Shown here piece by piece: positions 6,146 to 12,472 of a stretch of 12,472 nt of DNA (position 1 is its first letter; each line of letters starts with the position of its first letter). This DNA comes from Candidatus Sumerlaeota bacterium. Lineage in GTDB: Bacteria > Sumerlaeota > Sumerlaeia > JADFCT01. Location of the stretch: assembly GCA_026398575.1 (NCBI GenBank), contig JAPLSP010000008.1, forward strand, positions 1 through 12,472. Direction: 5' to 3'. The translations under genes were made by a program, and so were the position numbers. The notes beneath the pieces are model-generated. The model had not been told where the DNA came from, did no database searches, and saw only the letters and a program-made list of their open reading frames with translations.

Positions 6146-7732
6146 ATGACGCAAGTTCAACACAGGGTCGTTCGCGCGGCGGGGCTGCTCATGGCGGCCA
6201 ATCTGGTTTCGCGCGTGCTGGGACAGTTGCGCGATACTGCCATTGCCGCCTGGTTCGGGCAGAACGCTTTTACCGACGTTTATTGCGCCGCTTTTCAAAT
6301 TCCCGATTTGCTTTTTTTTCTTCTCGCTGGCGGCGTCTTTTCCTCCGCGTTTGTTCCCGTCATCACGAAATACTTCAGCGACGGACAGGATGAAGAAGCA
6401 TGGAAAGTTTTTTCGATTCTGGCCACGCTGCTGACCATCGCCATCGGCGCTTTAGTTGTCTTCGGCGAAGTCCTGGCCCGCATCCTGACGCCGCTCATGG
6501 CGCCGGGGCTGAGTGATTGGAAGCTGGACCTGACCGCGAATCTGACGCGCATCATCCTGCCCGGGCAAGTCTGCTTTTTCCTGGGCGGGCTCTTCATGGC
6601 GATCTACTATGTACGCGGGCGCTTCCTCATTCCCGCCGTTGCGCCGATCGTCTATAATCTCGGCATCATCATCGGCGGCTGGCTGGGCGTGCGGCTGATG
6701 GGCGAACGCCAGGGAGTCACCGGGCTGGCCTGGGGCGCGCTGGCGGGGGCTTTCATTGGCAACTTCGTGCTGCCGGTGATCTTTCTGCCCGGCATTGGAG
6801 CGCGTTTCCGGGTCTCGCTCAATCTCAAACATCCCGGCGTGCGGCGCGTGGGGATGCTGGCGCTGCCAGTGCTTCTCGGGTTGTCGCTGCCGCAGGTCTA
6901 TGCGATCATCAACAAAATGTTCGGCTCGACGCTGCAAGAGGGCGTAATCACGGCGCTCGACAGGGCCAATCGTCAGATGCAGGCGCCGCTGGGCATCTTC
7001 GCACAGTCTATCTGCATCGCGGTCTTCCCCGCGATGGCGGCGATGGCGGCGCGCGGCGAACGCGAGCAGCTCAATCGCGCTTTCGGGCAGGGCTTGCGAG
7101 CGCTGTGGTTCATCAGCCTGCCGCTGTCGCTGGTGATGATGATCCTTTCGACGGACATCGTCACCGTCCTGCTGCAATATCGCCACTTCACCGCCGCCAA
7201 TACCGAGATGACCGCGCAGGCGCTGGTCTTTTATTGCGTGGGGTTGTTCGCATTCTCATCGCAATCGCTTTTGAATCGCGCGTTCTATGCGGTCCAGGAT
7301 ACGGTGACGCCTGTGATAATCGGAACGCTGACGACGGTTGTTTTCGTCGCGCTCAACTTCGCGCTGATTCATCCGATGGCTCATCGCGGGCTGGCGCTGG
7401 CCGGCTCGCTGGCCTCCATCGTTCATACTATCTGGATGCTGGGCGTATTGAAGAAAAAAACAGGCATCGCCGTCAGCGGACTGGCTGCTGCCTTCGCGCG
7501 AACATTGCTTGCGGCGCTTGTGGCGGCGGGAATTGGCTGGCTGATTTATACGGGCGCGAATGCATGGCTCCATTCCTCAACACTAGATCCGCGGCTGGCG
7601 TCCCTGTGCCGGATATTTGCGGTATGCCTCGCAAGCGGTGGCGTGTACTTAGCAGCGGCCAAGGCGCTGCGCATCGAAGAAATGGATTTCACGCTGCAAC
7701 TGGTTGCCCGGCGCCTGCGCCGATCACAATGA
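6146..7732 (+). CDS. murJ: Lipid II flippase MurJ (MviN family)
   Basis: A 528-residue polytopic membrane protein of normal family length, expected to have 14 membrane segments and to move lipid II across the inner membrane for peptidoglycan synthesis. NLVSRVLGQLRDTAIAAWFG (19-38) is the hallmark first helix with its conserved arginines (R23, R29). TDVYCAAFQIPDLLFFLLAG (43-62) and GGVFSSAFVPV follow the family pattern. QAPLGIFAQSICIAVFPA and LLNRAFYAVQDTVTPV are typical of the later helices. Where E. coli MurJ has LLRRIFAEG, this protein has LLFFLLAGG, so that arginine pair is absent, a variation I associate with non-proteobacterial members. The start is chosen by family alignment, since no Shine-Dalgarno is evident. 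It converges on kdsC and shares an envelope theme with kdsC and the mutase. Confidence 0.95.
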   Translation: MTQVQHRVVRAAGLLMAANLVSRVLGQLRDTAIAAWFGQNAFTDVYCAAFQIPDLLFFLLAGGVFSSAFVPVITKYFSDGQDEEAWKVFSILATLLTIAIGALVVFGEVLARILTPLMAPGLSDWKLDLTANLTRIILPGQVCFFLGGLFMAIYYVRGRFLIPAVAPIVYNLGIIIGGWLGVRLMGERQGVTGLAWGALAGAFIGNFVLPVIFLPGIGARFRVSLNLKHPGVRRVGMLALPVLLGLSLPQVYAIINKMFGSTLQEGVITALDRANRQMQAPLGIFAQSICIAVFPAMAAMAARGEREQLNRAFGQGLRALWFISLPLSLVMMILSTDIVTVLLQYRHFTAANTEMTAQALVFYCVGLFAFSSQSLLNRAFYAVQDTVTPVIIGTLTTVVFVALNFALIHPMAHRGLALAGSLASIVHTIWMLGVLKKKTGIAVSGLAAAFARTLLAALVAAGIGWLIYTGANAWLHSSTLDPRLASLCRIFAVCLASGGVYLAAAKALRIEEMDFTLQLVARRLRRSQ

Positions 7733-7740
7733 TTCTGAAT

Positions 7741-7788
7741 TTTTATGGACTGACACGGACCGGCACGGACCAGTCATGGAGCCTGGTT
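7741..7788. repeat. Degenerate 10-base repeat and small inverted repeats between murJ and kdsC
   Basis: TGACACGGAC and CGGCACGGAC (8 of 10 identical) lie in tandem at 7751-7770, preceded by the looser TTTTATGGAC. GACTG (7748-7752) and CAGTC (7771-7775) bracket them. ACCAG (7769-7773) can also pair with CTGGT (7783-7787). These fill the 70-base convergent gap and could end transcription from both sides, but there is no T-run after the stem on the plus strand until TTTT at 7799. Confidence 0.4.
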
Positions 7789-7802
7789 GGAGGGGGTTGG
7801 TT

Positions 7803-8345
7803 TTAGTCTTTCAGATAACGCTCCATCGCCTCATCCCATTTGCCCGTGGCCTTGAGGACCATGTCAATCATTTCGCGCACGGCGCCTTCGCCTCCGTTTT
7901 TGCGGGTGACGTAGTCGGCGCGCGCCAGGACTTCCTCGTGCGCGTTTGCGACGGCCACGCCCACTCCCGCTGCGCGCATCAGGGGCAGGTCCGGAAGATC
8001 GTCTCCGATGTACAGGGCCTGGGAGGCTTGCAGGCCGTGGCGCGCCAGCAGCTCGTGGAAAAACGGCATTTTATTTTTTGCATCCTGAAAAAGGTCTTCG
8101 ATTCCCAGCTCGGCGGCGCGCCGTTCGACCGCCTGCGAGCGCCGGCCTGTGATGATCGCAATGCACAGACCATGACGCATCGCCATGCGAAGACCGTGTC
8201 CGTCCAGGCAACTGAAAGCCTTGTATTCATCGGCCTCGCCCAGGATGAGTTGCCCGGCCGTCATGACGCCGTCCACGTCCAGGACGATCATGCGGATTTC
8301 TTTGAGGCGTTGTTGCAGTTCGGTGGTGGTTAGCATTGGCGTCAA
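7803..8345 (-). CDS. kdsC: 3-deoxy-D-manno-octulosonate 8-phosphate phosphatase KdsC
   Basis: A 180-residue HAD-superfamily phosphatase that releases phosphate from Kdo-8-phosphate, a cytoplasmic step towards Kdo for lipid A/LPS inner core. HAD motif I is VLDVDGVMT (nucleophile D23, acid/base D25), motif II is TGR (66-68), and motif IV is GDDLPDLPLM (114-123). FSCLDGHGLRM, AVANAH and the C-terminal RKNGGEGAVREM are KdsC hallmarks. The small size without a cap domain fits the tetrameric family. The TTG at 8345 is taken as the start because CGGAG lies seven bases upstream. An ATG at 8336 would shorten it by three residues. It converges with murJ and diverges from the mutase gene. Members of this fold can also be sugar-nucleotide transferase-linked phosphatases, but the motif set favours KdsC. 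Confidence 0.92.
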   Translation of the reverse strand: MTPMLTTTELQQRLKEIRMIVLDVDGVMTAGQLILGEADEYKAFSCLDGHGLRMAMRHGLCIAIITGRRSQAVERRAAELGIEDLFQDAKNKMPFFHELLARHGLQASQALYIGDDLPDLPLMRAAGVGVAVANAHEEVLARADYVTRKNGGEGAVREMIDMVLKATGKWDEAMERYLKD

Positions 8346-8367
8346 CTATCGGCTCCGAGGATGTTTG

Positions 8368-8396
8368 TTGAACAATCATTCTATGGCGAGTCTAAT
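8368..8396 (+). promoter_or_regulatory. Candidate promoter and leader of the mutase-HDOD operon
   Basis: TTGAAC (8368-8373) and TCTAAT (8391-8396) are separated by 17 bases, 4/6 and 5/6 to consensus. The -35 overlaps a perfect TTGTT-G-AACAA palindrome at 8365-8375. The transcript would begin near 8403, leaving a leader of about 140 bases in which GCAAATC (8418-8424) can pair with GATTTGC (8477-8483). No gene is apparent in the gap 8346-8545. Confidence 0.35.
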
Positions 8397-8545
8397 ATGG
8401 CCTCCGGGCGGAATCCAGCAAATCCGCTGAGGGAACGGCATGGAATGAAAAAACGGATTCTTCCGCGATTGCGGTTGATTTGCCGCCTGCCTCGGACTTA
8501 TTTCCTTAGGCGCGATGAATTTTATGAACCGCTAAAGGAAACGTC

Positions 8546-9889
8546 ATGTCGCATTTGATGATCAGCGTCGCCGGCATCCGGGGGATCGTTGGCGATTCCA
8601 TCAAGCCCGAGGAATTCGTGCGCTTTGTTTTGGCATTCGCCGAAGGCTGCAAGCCCCGGAGCGTCGTCGTGGGAGGCGATACGCGGCCTTCCCGGGAAAT
8701 GGTCCGCCATCTGGTTTTTGGCGCGCTCGAGGCTGCCGGATGTGATATTCTTGATCTTGGGATTTGCCCGACTCCAACCATCGGCCTGATGACAAGGTTG
8801 AAAAAAGCCGGCGGCGGCATCGCCATTACTGCCAGCCATAATCCCGTCGAATGGAATGCGCTGAAATTTTTCCGTTCGGACGGCACGTTTATGACCGCGG
8901 ATGACAATCGCGTGCTGATGGAAAGATACCAAGCGGGGCAATTTCATCTGGCGCCGGCGGCCAAGTTGGGGCGCCTGACGGCTTGCGCCGATCCCGCCGG
9001 CGAACACATCAAGCGCGCGTTGAGTTTCGTCAACGCTGCCGCCATTCGCCGCGCCAAGATCAAGGTCGCTCTGGACTGCTGCCAGGGCGCCGGCGCGCAG
9101 GTGTTGCCGCAATTGCTCGAGCGCCTGGGATGCGACACGCGCGTTATTTTCGACAAACAGGACGGCACGTTCCCCCGCCACGCCGAGCCGCTGCCCGAGC
9201 ATTTGGGCGCGCTCAGCCAGGCCGTCAAGCGACACGGCACCGCCGTCGGATTCGCCGTGGACCCCGACGCCGACCGCCTGGCGCTCGTGGATGAGACGGG
9301 GCGCGCCATCGGCGAGGAACGCACCATCGTCCTTGTCGCCAATCATCTGCTCAATCGTTTTCGTTCCTCCGTGACGGTCAATCTTTCGACCACTCGCGCC
9401 GTGGAAGACGTCTGCAAGGCCCATGGCGTGGCCTGCCATCGCACGAAAATCGGCGAGGCGCACGTCGTCTCGGGAATGAAGAAGCATCGTTCGCGCATCG
9501 GCGGCGAAGGAAACGGCGGCGTGATCCTGAGCGACGTGCACTTCGGGCGCGATTCGCTGGGTGGCATTGCCGTCATCCTCGAGGCGCTGGCCTTGAACCG
9601 GAGCGCGCTATCCGGGCTCAACGCGCGCGTGCCGGACTACGTCATAGTCAAAGACAAGCTGCCAATTGGAGGCTTGAGAATCGAAGCGATTTATCGTAAG
9701 ATTACAGCCATCTTTGGTTCAAAATCCCGCATCAATACCGACGACGGATTGAGGCTGGATTTCGGCCAGGCGTGGATTCATCTCCGGCCATCGGGAACAG
9801 AACCCATTTTTCGCGTCTTCGTTGAAGCGCCGGCTATGGATGAAGCGCAAGCCCTTGTCCAGCGCGCGCGCGAAATAGTCCGTCCATAA
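8546..9889 (+). CDS. glmM: Phosphoglucosamine mutase-like phosphohexomutase
   Basis: A 447-residue alpha-D-phosphohexomutase, normal length. It probably interconverts glucosamine-6-phosphate and glucosamine-1-phosphate for UDP-GlcNAc, the precursor of peptidoglycan and LPS. In order: the N-terminal SVAGIRGIVGDS (7-18), the phosphoserine loop TASHNP with S97, the metal loop DPDADR (239-244), the sugar-specificity loop GEGNGG (320-325), and the phosphate-binding RPSGTEP (414-420). The opening motif and WNALKFF after the serine loop look more like the archaeal-type GlmM group than like E. coli GlmM. Phosphomannomutase/phosphoglucomutase activity cannot be excluded. AAAGGAA six bases before the ATG supports the start. 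It heads an operon with the HDOD gene 27 bases downstream and diverges from kdsC. Confidence 0.88.
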   Translation: MSHLMISVAGIRGIVGDSIKPEEFVRFVLAFAEGCKPRSVVVGGDTRPSREMVRHLVFGALEAAGCDILDLGICPTPTIGLMTRLKKAGGGIAITASHNPVEWNALKFFRSDGTFMTADDNRVLMERYQAGQFHLAPAAKLGRLTACADPAGEHIKRALSFVNAAAIRRAKIKVALDCCQGAGAQVLPQLLERLGCDTRVIFDKQDGTFPRHAEPLPEHLGALSQAVKRHGTAVGFAVDPDADRLALVDETGRAIGEERTIVLVANHLLNRFRSSVTVNLSTTRAVEDVCKAHGVACHRTKIGEAHVVSGMKKHRSRIGGEGNGGVILSDVHFGRDSLGGIAVILEALALNRSALSGLNARVPDYVIVKDKLPIGGLRIEAIYRKITAIFGSKSRINTDDGLRLDFGQAWIHLRPSGTEPIFRVFVEAPAMDEAQALVQRAREIVRP

Positions 9890-9916
9890 GAGCCTCGCCA
9901 AAGCGGGATAAAAGAT

Positions 9917-10792
9917 ATGAGCGAAACTCGCGACAGAATATTCATGGGCTTTGAGCGGCTCGAGAACCTGCCGACCATGCCCGAAAACGCCACGCGATTG
10001 TTGCTGGCGCTGTCAGATGAGCGGGTGGAGCCGGGAGATATTGCCGAGCTGTTGATGCGCGACATGGCGATGAGCGCCAATGTCCTGCGGGTGGCCAACT
10101 CTGTATTTTACCTTGGCGCCGGCAAGCCCATCATCGCGCTGGATCGCGCCGTGGCGCGCATCGGCCTGTTTCAGGTCCGCAACATCGTCATGGCCGCCGG
10201 CATCATTCAGGCCTTCTCTTCATTCGCCTCCAAATGCAATGCCCGTGAGTTTTGGAAACATGCCGTCAGCGTCGCAATGGTCACGGAGATTCTGGGCCGG
10301 CGTGTTCATGTGGAAGCATTCAACAAGCCTGACTCCTCTCAAACGCTCTATTTCGCCGGGCTGCTGCAAGACGTCGGCCTGCTGCTTCTGGGGCACGTTT
10401 TCCCCAGTCTGTTTGAGAAGCTTCGCGAGTTGGCGGCGCAAAGCGATCTGCCGCTCAAAACCCTCGAAAATAACTTGATGGAAACCGACCATGGCGAAAT
10501 CGGCGCCTGGCTGGTGCAGAAATGGAATTTGCCGACCGAAGTTTGCGACGCTGTCAGATATCATCACTTCCCCGATGCGGCGCCCGAAGCGACGCGTCCA
10601 TTCGCTGAAATGGCGCACGTCGCCAATTATATCTGCGCCCACGAAAACCTCGGCGCCACGGGACTGCGCGAAGAAGCGACGTTTTATGAAAAGGCGTTGT
10701 ACGATCTCGGACTGGAATTGGGGGATCTGCCGGCCATCACCGAACGCGTCCGCGCGGAAGCCGAAAAGGGAATCAACATCATTCTCAAGTGA
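9917..10792 (+). CDS. HDOD-domain signalling protein
   Basis: A 291-residue soluble protein made almost wholly of an HDOD domain, the catalytically degenerate relative of HD phosphohydrolases found in bacterial signalling and regulation. LPTMPENATRLLLAL (18-32) is the usual N-terminal segment. ANVLRVANSVFY (54-65) and ALDRAVARIGLFQVRNIVM (74-92) are family hallmarks. At the place of the HD metal pair it has Q151-D152 (FAGLLQDVGLLLL), so enzymatic activity is unlikely. HGEIGAWLVQKWNLP (192-206) and HH at 216-217 follow the family pattern. There is no attached receiver, GGDEF or EAL domain, so its partner must be separate. It lies 27 bases after the mutase stop and is probably co-transcribed. 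The ribosome-binding site is weak (GGGAT). Confidence 0.88.
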   Translation: MSETRDRIFMGFERLENLPTMPENATRLLLALSDERVEPGDIAELLMRDMAMSANVLRVANSVFYLGAGKPIIALDRAVARIGLFQVRNIVMAAGIIQAFSSFASKCNAREFWKHAVSVAMVTEILGRRVHVEAFNKPDSSQTLYFAGLLQDVGLLLLGHVFPSLFEKLRELAAQSDLPLKTLENNLMETDHGEIGAWLVQKWNLPTEVCDAVRYHHFPDAAPEATRPFAEMAHVANYICAHENLGATGLREEATFYEKALYDLGLELGDLPAITERVRAEAEKGINIILK

Positions 10793-10808
10793 ATGTGCAT
10801 AGTTACAG

Positions 10809-10859
10809 GCAGAATCATTGATGGCAGAATCATTATGATTCTGCCCTCAATGATTCTGC
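10809..10859. repeat. 51-base near-perfect palindrome between convergent genes
   Basis: Two 25-base arms (10809-10833 and 10835-10859) around a single T pair at 24 of 25 positions; the only mismatch is 10822 against 10846. The inner 23 bases (10823-10845) are a perfect palindrome by themselves. The word GCAGAATCAT occurs four times, twice direct (15 bases apart) and twice inverted. The last base is also the first base of the amidohydrolase stop codon complement. There is no T-run on either side, so it is a REP-like element or bidirectional hairpin rather than a textbook terminator. Confidence 0.85.
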
Positions 10860-12346
10860 TAAGCGCACGCAGGAAATGCTTTTTCGGCGCCAATCCAAAC
10901 TCCGACGAGACGCGGTTCTTCACTCAGAAGGAATTCGAGGGGTTTGGCGCAATTGGACGGAATCTCATAAGCCGTCATATCCGCCGCCATTCCAGGGCGC
11001 AACATTCCCAGCTCGTTCTGCCAGCCCAGGGCGCGCGCGGGATTGACGGTGATCATCGCCAGCCAGCGTTCGGCGGGCAGGTCCGGTTGCGATGCATTCG
11101 ATTGATAGTACGCGCGCGCCTGGCGCAGCGCGGCCAGCGGGTCGAGGCTTGCGGCGCTGGCAAGGCTGTCAGTGGCGACGCACAGGTTGACGCCGCGCTC
11201 GATCATCGCGCGCAGCGGATAGGGTTCGTGATTGAAGAAGCGATGGCTGGGCGGGCAAAAGGCGACGCTGATTCCACGCGCGGCCATCCAACGGATTTCG
11301 TCATCGCTCGCATAGTTGGCATGAGCGACAAGCGCGGGAGAGGCGCCCAATCCGTGTTCGGCCAGATACTCCAGCGGACGGCGGCGCGGTGGGCGCCAGT
11401 CATGAGGCAGGACGCCTTTTTCGAGGAGAAAATCTGCAATAGGCCCTGAACCTTTGAGCGTGAACGCCTCTTCTTCGCGCGTTTCGGCAGCGTGAATGCA
11501 GATCGGCTCAGGCAAGCGCGCAGCGCGATCGAAACACATCCGCAGCAAGCGCGAGCTGACGGAATAAGGCGCGTGCGGGCTGAGAGCGAAGCGGAGCAGG
11601 CAGGGGTCAGAGGTCAGGGGCTGGGGGTCAGGGGTCAGAGGTCGGGGGTCAGGGGTCAGGGATCGGGGGTCAGGGGTCAGGGGTCGGGAATCGTGACTCG
11701 TGGTTCGTGATTCGTGGCGCGTGATTTGTGGCTCAGGATTCGGAGTTCGTGACTCGGGGTTTCGGGGACAGATTTCAGGGAGCAGACGGCGCGCCAAGGC
11801 TGATTCCAAGCGCATTTCGGCTTCATTTGGATTTAGGCCGATGACTTCATGGAATATCGTCGCGCGAGGAACATAATCTGCAATCCGCAATCCGCAATCC
11901 GCAATGCGCGTTCCACAATCCGCAATCCGCAATCCACAATCCGCAATCCACATAGGATCGGCCTGCGGGCGGGAGGCGATATTGCCAACGCACGCGACGC
12001 CGCAGGCCAGGCATTCGCGGAAGCCTCGCTGCACGGAATCCACGTACTGTTCATCGCTCCATTGATTCCACTGATCGAGCATCGCGCGCAGCCAGGGAAC
12101 GAATCCGTCCGCGCCGCTGAGTTTGCCCACTAGCGCGGAGAGTTCAAGGTGCGTATGGGCATTGATCAATCCGGGCAGAAGGACCGCATTGCCCAAATCC
12201 ATAACTTGCGTGTTCCTGGGCGCTTCGATATCGCGCGCCGCTCCGCAAGCTTCGATACAGTCTCCACGGCAGAGAACCGCCCCATCGCGGATCGCGACGT
12301 CCGGTTCCGGGATCACCCACCGCGCTCGAAATAGTCTATAAGCCAT
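10859..12346 (-). CDS. Amidohydrolase (deaminase-type) with two repeat-encoded insertions
   Basis: A 495-residue TIM-barrel metal-dependent hydrolase of the deaminase-type amidohydrolase group (like SsnA, MtaD or aminodeoxyfutalosine deaminase). Expected residues are present: HTH at 64-66 in NAHTHLELS, H258 in SPHAPYSVS, H285 and E288 in IHAAET, H342 in AHANYAS, and D393 in ATDSLAS. The start at 12346 is preferred because GGAAGGG (complement of 12355-12361) lies eight bases upstream; an ATG at 12376 would add ten residues. Residues about 133-157 (IADCGLR repeats) and 193-248 (TPDPRPL-type repeats) are encoded by heptanucleotide arrays. Without them the protein is about 414 residues, the usual size. 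Both insertions fall in loops: after GNIAS, before TIFHEVIG; and before LRFALSPHAPYS. The substrate cannot be told from sequence. It converges on the HDOD gene, and the exact functional state is unknown. Confidence 0.85.
   Translation of the reverse strand: MAYRLFRARWVIPEPDVAIRDGAVLCRGDCIEACGAARDIEAPRNTQVMDLGNAVLLPGLINAHTHLELSALVGKLSGADGFVPWLRAMLDQWNQWSDEQYVDSVQRGFRECLACGVACVGNIASRPQADPMWIADCGLRIADCGTRIADCGLRIADYVPRATIFHEVIGLNPNEAEMRLESALARRLLPEICPRNPESRTPNPEPQITRHESRTTSHDSRPLTPDPRSLTPDPRPLTPDPQPLTSDPCLLRFALSPHAPYSVSSRLLRMCFDRAARLPEPICIHAAETREEEAFTLKGSGPIADFLLEKGVLPHDWRPPRRRPLEYLAEHGLGASPALVAHANYASDDEIRWMAARGISVAFCPPSHRFFNHEPYPLRAMIERGVNLCVATDSLASAASLDPLAALRQARAYYQSNASQPDLPAERWLAMITVNPARALGWQNELGMLRPGMAADMTAYEIPSNCAKPLEFLLSEEPRLVGVWIGAEKAFPACA
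11603..11686. repeat. Heptanucleotide tandem array, GGGGTCA family
   Basis: Twelve consecutive seven-base units, mostly GGGGTCA on the plus strand with variants GAGGTCA, GGGGCTG, GAGGTCG, GGGATCG and GGGGTCG. Read on the minus strand within the amidohydrolase it encodes a TPDPRPL-like seven-residue repeat (three units per 21 bases). Every third unit lacks the TGA that would stop this frame. The plus strand has many G-runs separated by three or four bases. Confidence 0.95.
11687..11770. repeat. Heptanucleotide tandem array, TGATTCG family
   Basis: Directly abutting the GGGGTCA array and in the same seven-base register are ten units of a degenerate TGATTCG family (11687-11756: GGAATCG, TGACTCG, TGGTTCG, TGATTCG and so on), then two decayed units to 11770. 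Together the two arrays make 24 units, 168 bases, exactly 56 codons of the amidohydrolase (residues 193-248). Confidence 0.85.
11874..11950. repeat. Heptanucleotide tandem array, CAATCCG family
   Basis: Ten clear units (11881-11950), mostly CAATCCG with CAATCCA, CAATGCG and one divergent CGTTCCA, preceded by a probable decayed unit TAATCTG (11874-11880). On the minus strand it encodes the IADCGLR-type repeat in the first insertion of the amidohydrolase. This heptamer has no stop codon in any minus-strand phase. Confidence 0.95.
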
Positions 12347-12426
12347 TTGTGGAACCCTTCCAGGATTCAGGTCCATGGCAATTTGCCCCGCTTTCGGTCA
12401 CTTATTTTGGCCTAAGGATAAACGTA

Positions 12427-12472
12427 ATGCGGTCAGAAACGGCGCCAGCTTTTGGAGTAAGGTGGCTTGCCG
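12427..12472 (+). CDS. Partial 5' end of an unidentified gene, divergent from the amidohydrolase
   Basis: An ATG at 12427, with AAGGA eight bases upstream, opens 15 codons (MRSETAPAFGVRWLA) that run off the window. The start is well placed, and the 80-base gap to the amidohydrolase start would hold divergent promoters, though none is obvious. Too short to assign a product. Confidence 0.45.
   Translation, partial: MRSETAPAFGVRWLA

Noticed and set aside
7727..7737. CAATGATTCTG at the murJ stop codon also occurs in the 51-base palindrome (10848-10858)
   Set aside because: A shared 11-base word across 12.5 kb is not unlikely by chance, and there is no inverted partner at murJ.
8522..9541. Minus-strand open frame opposite the mutase gene
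   Set aside because: The plus-strand mutase has all four active-site loops; the antisense frame is a GC-driven shadow.
11492..11710. Plus-strand frame through the GGGGTCA array giving a Gly/Arg-rich repeat peptide
   Set aside because: It is antisense to the conserved amidohydrolase, begins in sequence that is clearly the other strand's coding DNA, and has no supporting ribosome-binding site.
11603..11950. CRISPR array
   Set aside because: Repeats are contiguous seven-base units with no spacers, and no cas genes are nearby.

Overview
The window looks like chromosomal DNA from an uncultured, moderately GC-rich Gram-negative bacterium. A KdsC-type Kdo-8-phosphate phosphatase implies lipopolysaccharide, and MurJ implies peptidoglycan. 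A secreted NPCBM/Ig/GH27 alpha-galactosidase and several families of short tandem repeats (7-, 9- and 10-base units) would fit the Planctomycetota/Verrucomicrobiota/Omnitrophota/Sumerlaeota kind of lineage. That placement is an inference from gene style, not a determination.

Layout. Positions 1-5432 read almost entirely on the minus strand. In order of increasing coordinate they hold: the first 14 codons of an unknown gene behind a Fur-box-like palindrome; a small MNT nucleotidyltransferase; a large secreted GH27 alpha-galactosidase; a two-gene cassette of a JAB/RadC-like metallopeptidase-fold protein plus a 53-residue basic protein; RNA 3'-phosphate cyclase (rtcA) with a possible 32-codon leader ORF; and a two-gene cassette of a HEPN-like protein plus a 100-residue conserved-looking partner. 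The two small cassettes are visibly more AT-rich than rtcA and the later genes, which suggests acquired accessory DNA.

Positions 5433-10792 are core-like. Zinc-type ribosomal protein L28 (rpmB) has its own promoter and structured leader. It is followed by the lipid II flippase murJ, the convergent kdsC, and a divergent operon of a GlmM-like phosphosugar mutase and an HDOD signalling protein. murJ, kdsC and the mutase form a loose envelope-biogenesis neighbourhood.

Positions 10793-12472 hold the most unusual part. A near-perfect 51-base palindrome joins the convergent ends of the HDOD gene and an amidohydrolase gene. The amidohydrolase keeps all expected metal and catalytic residues, but its reading frame runs through two arrays of heptanucleotide tandem repeats (about 11 and 24 units). 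These encode two low-complexity insertions in loops of the TIM barrel. In the GGGGTCA part, every third unit, and only those, has lost the TGA that would otherwise stop the enzyme's frame. A further partial gene starts divergently at 12427.

No rRNA, tRNA, CRISPR array, transposase gene or replication origin was recognised. No gene-free stretch exceeds about 300 bases; the longest (5433-5731) holds divergent promoters and the rpmB leader.
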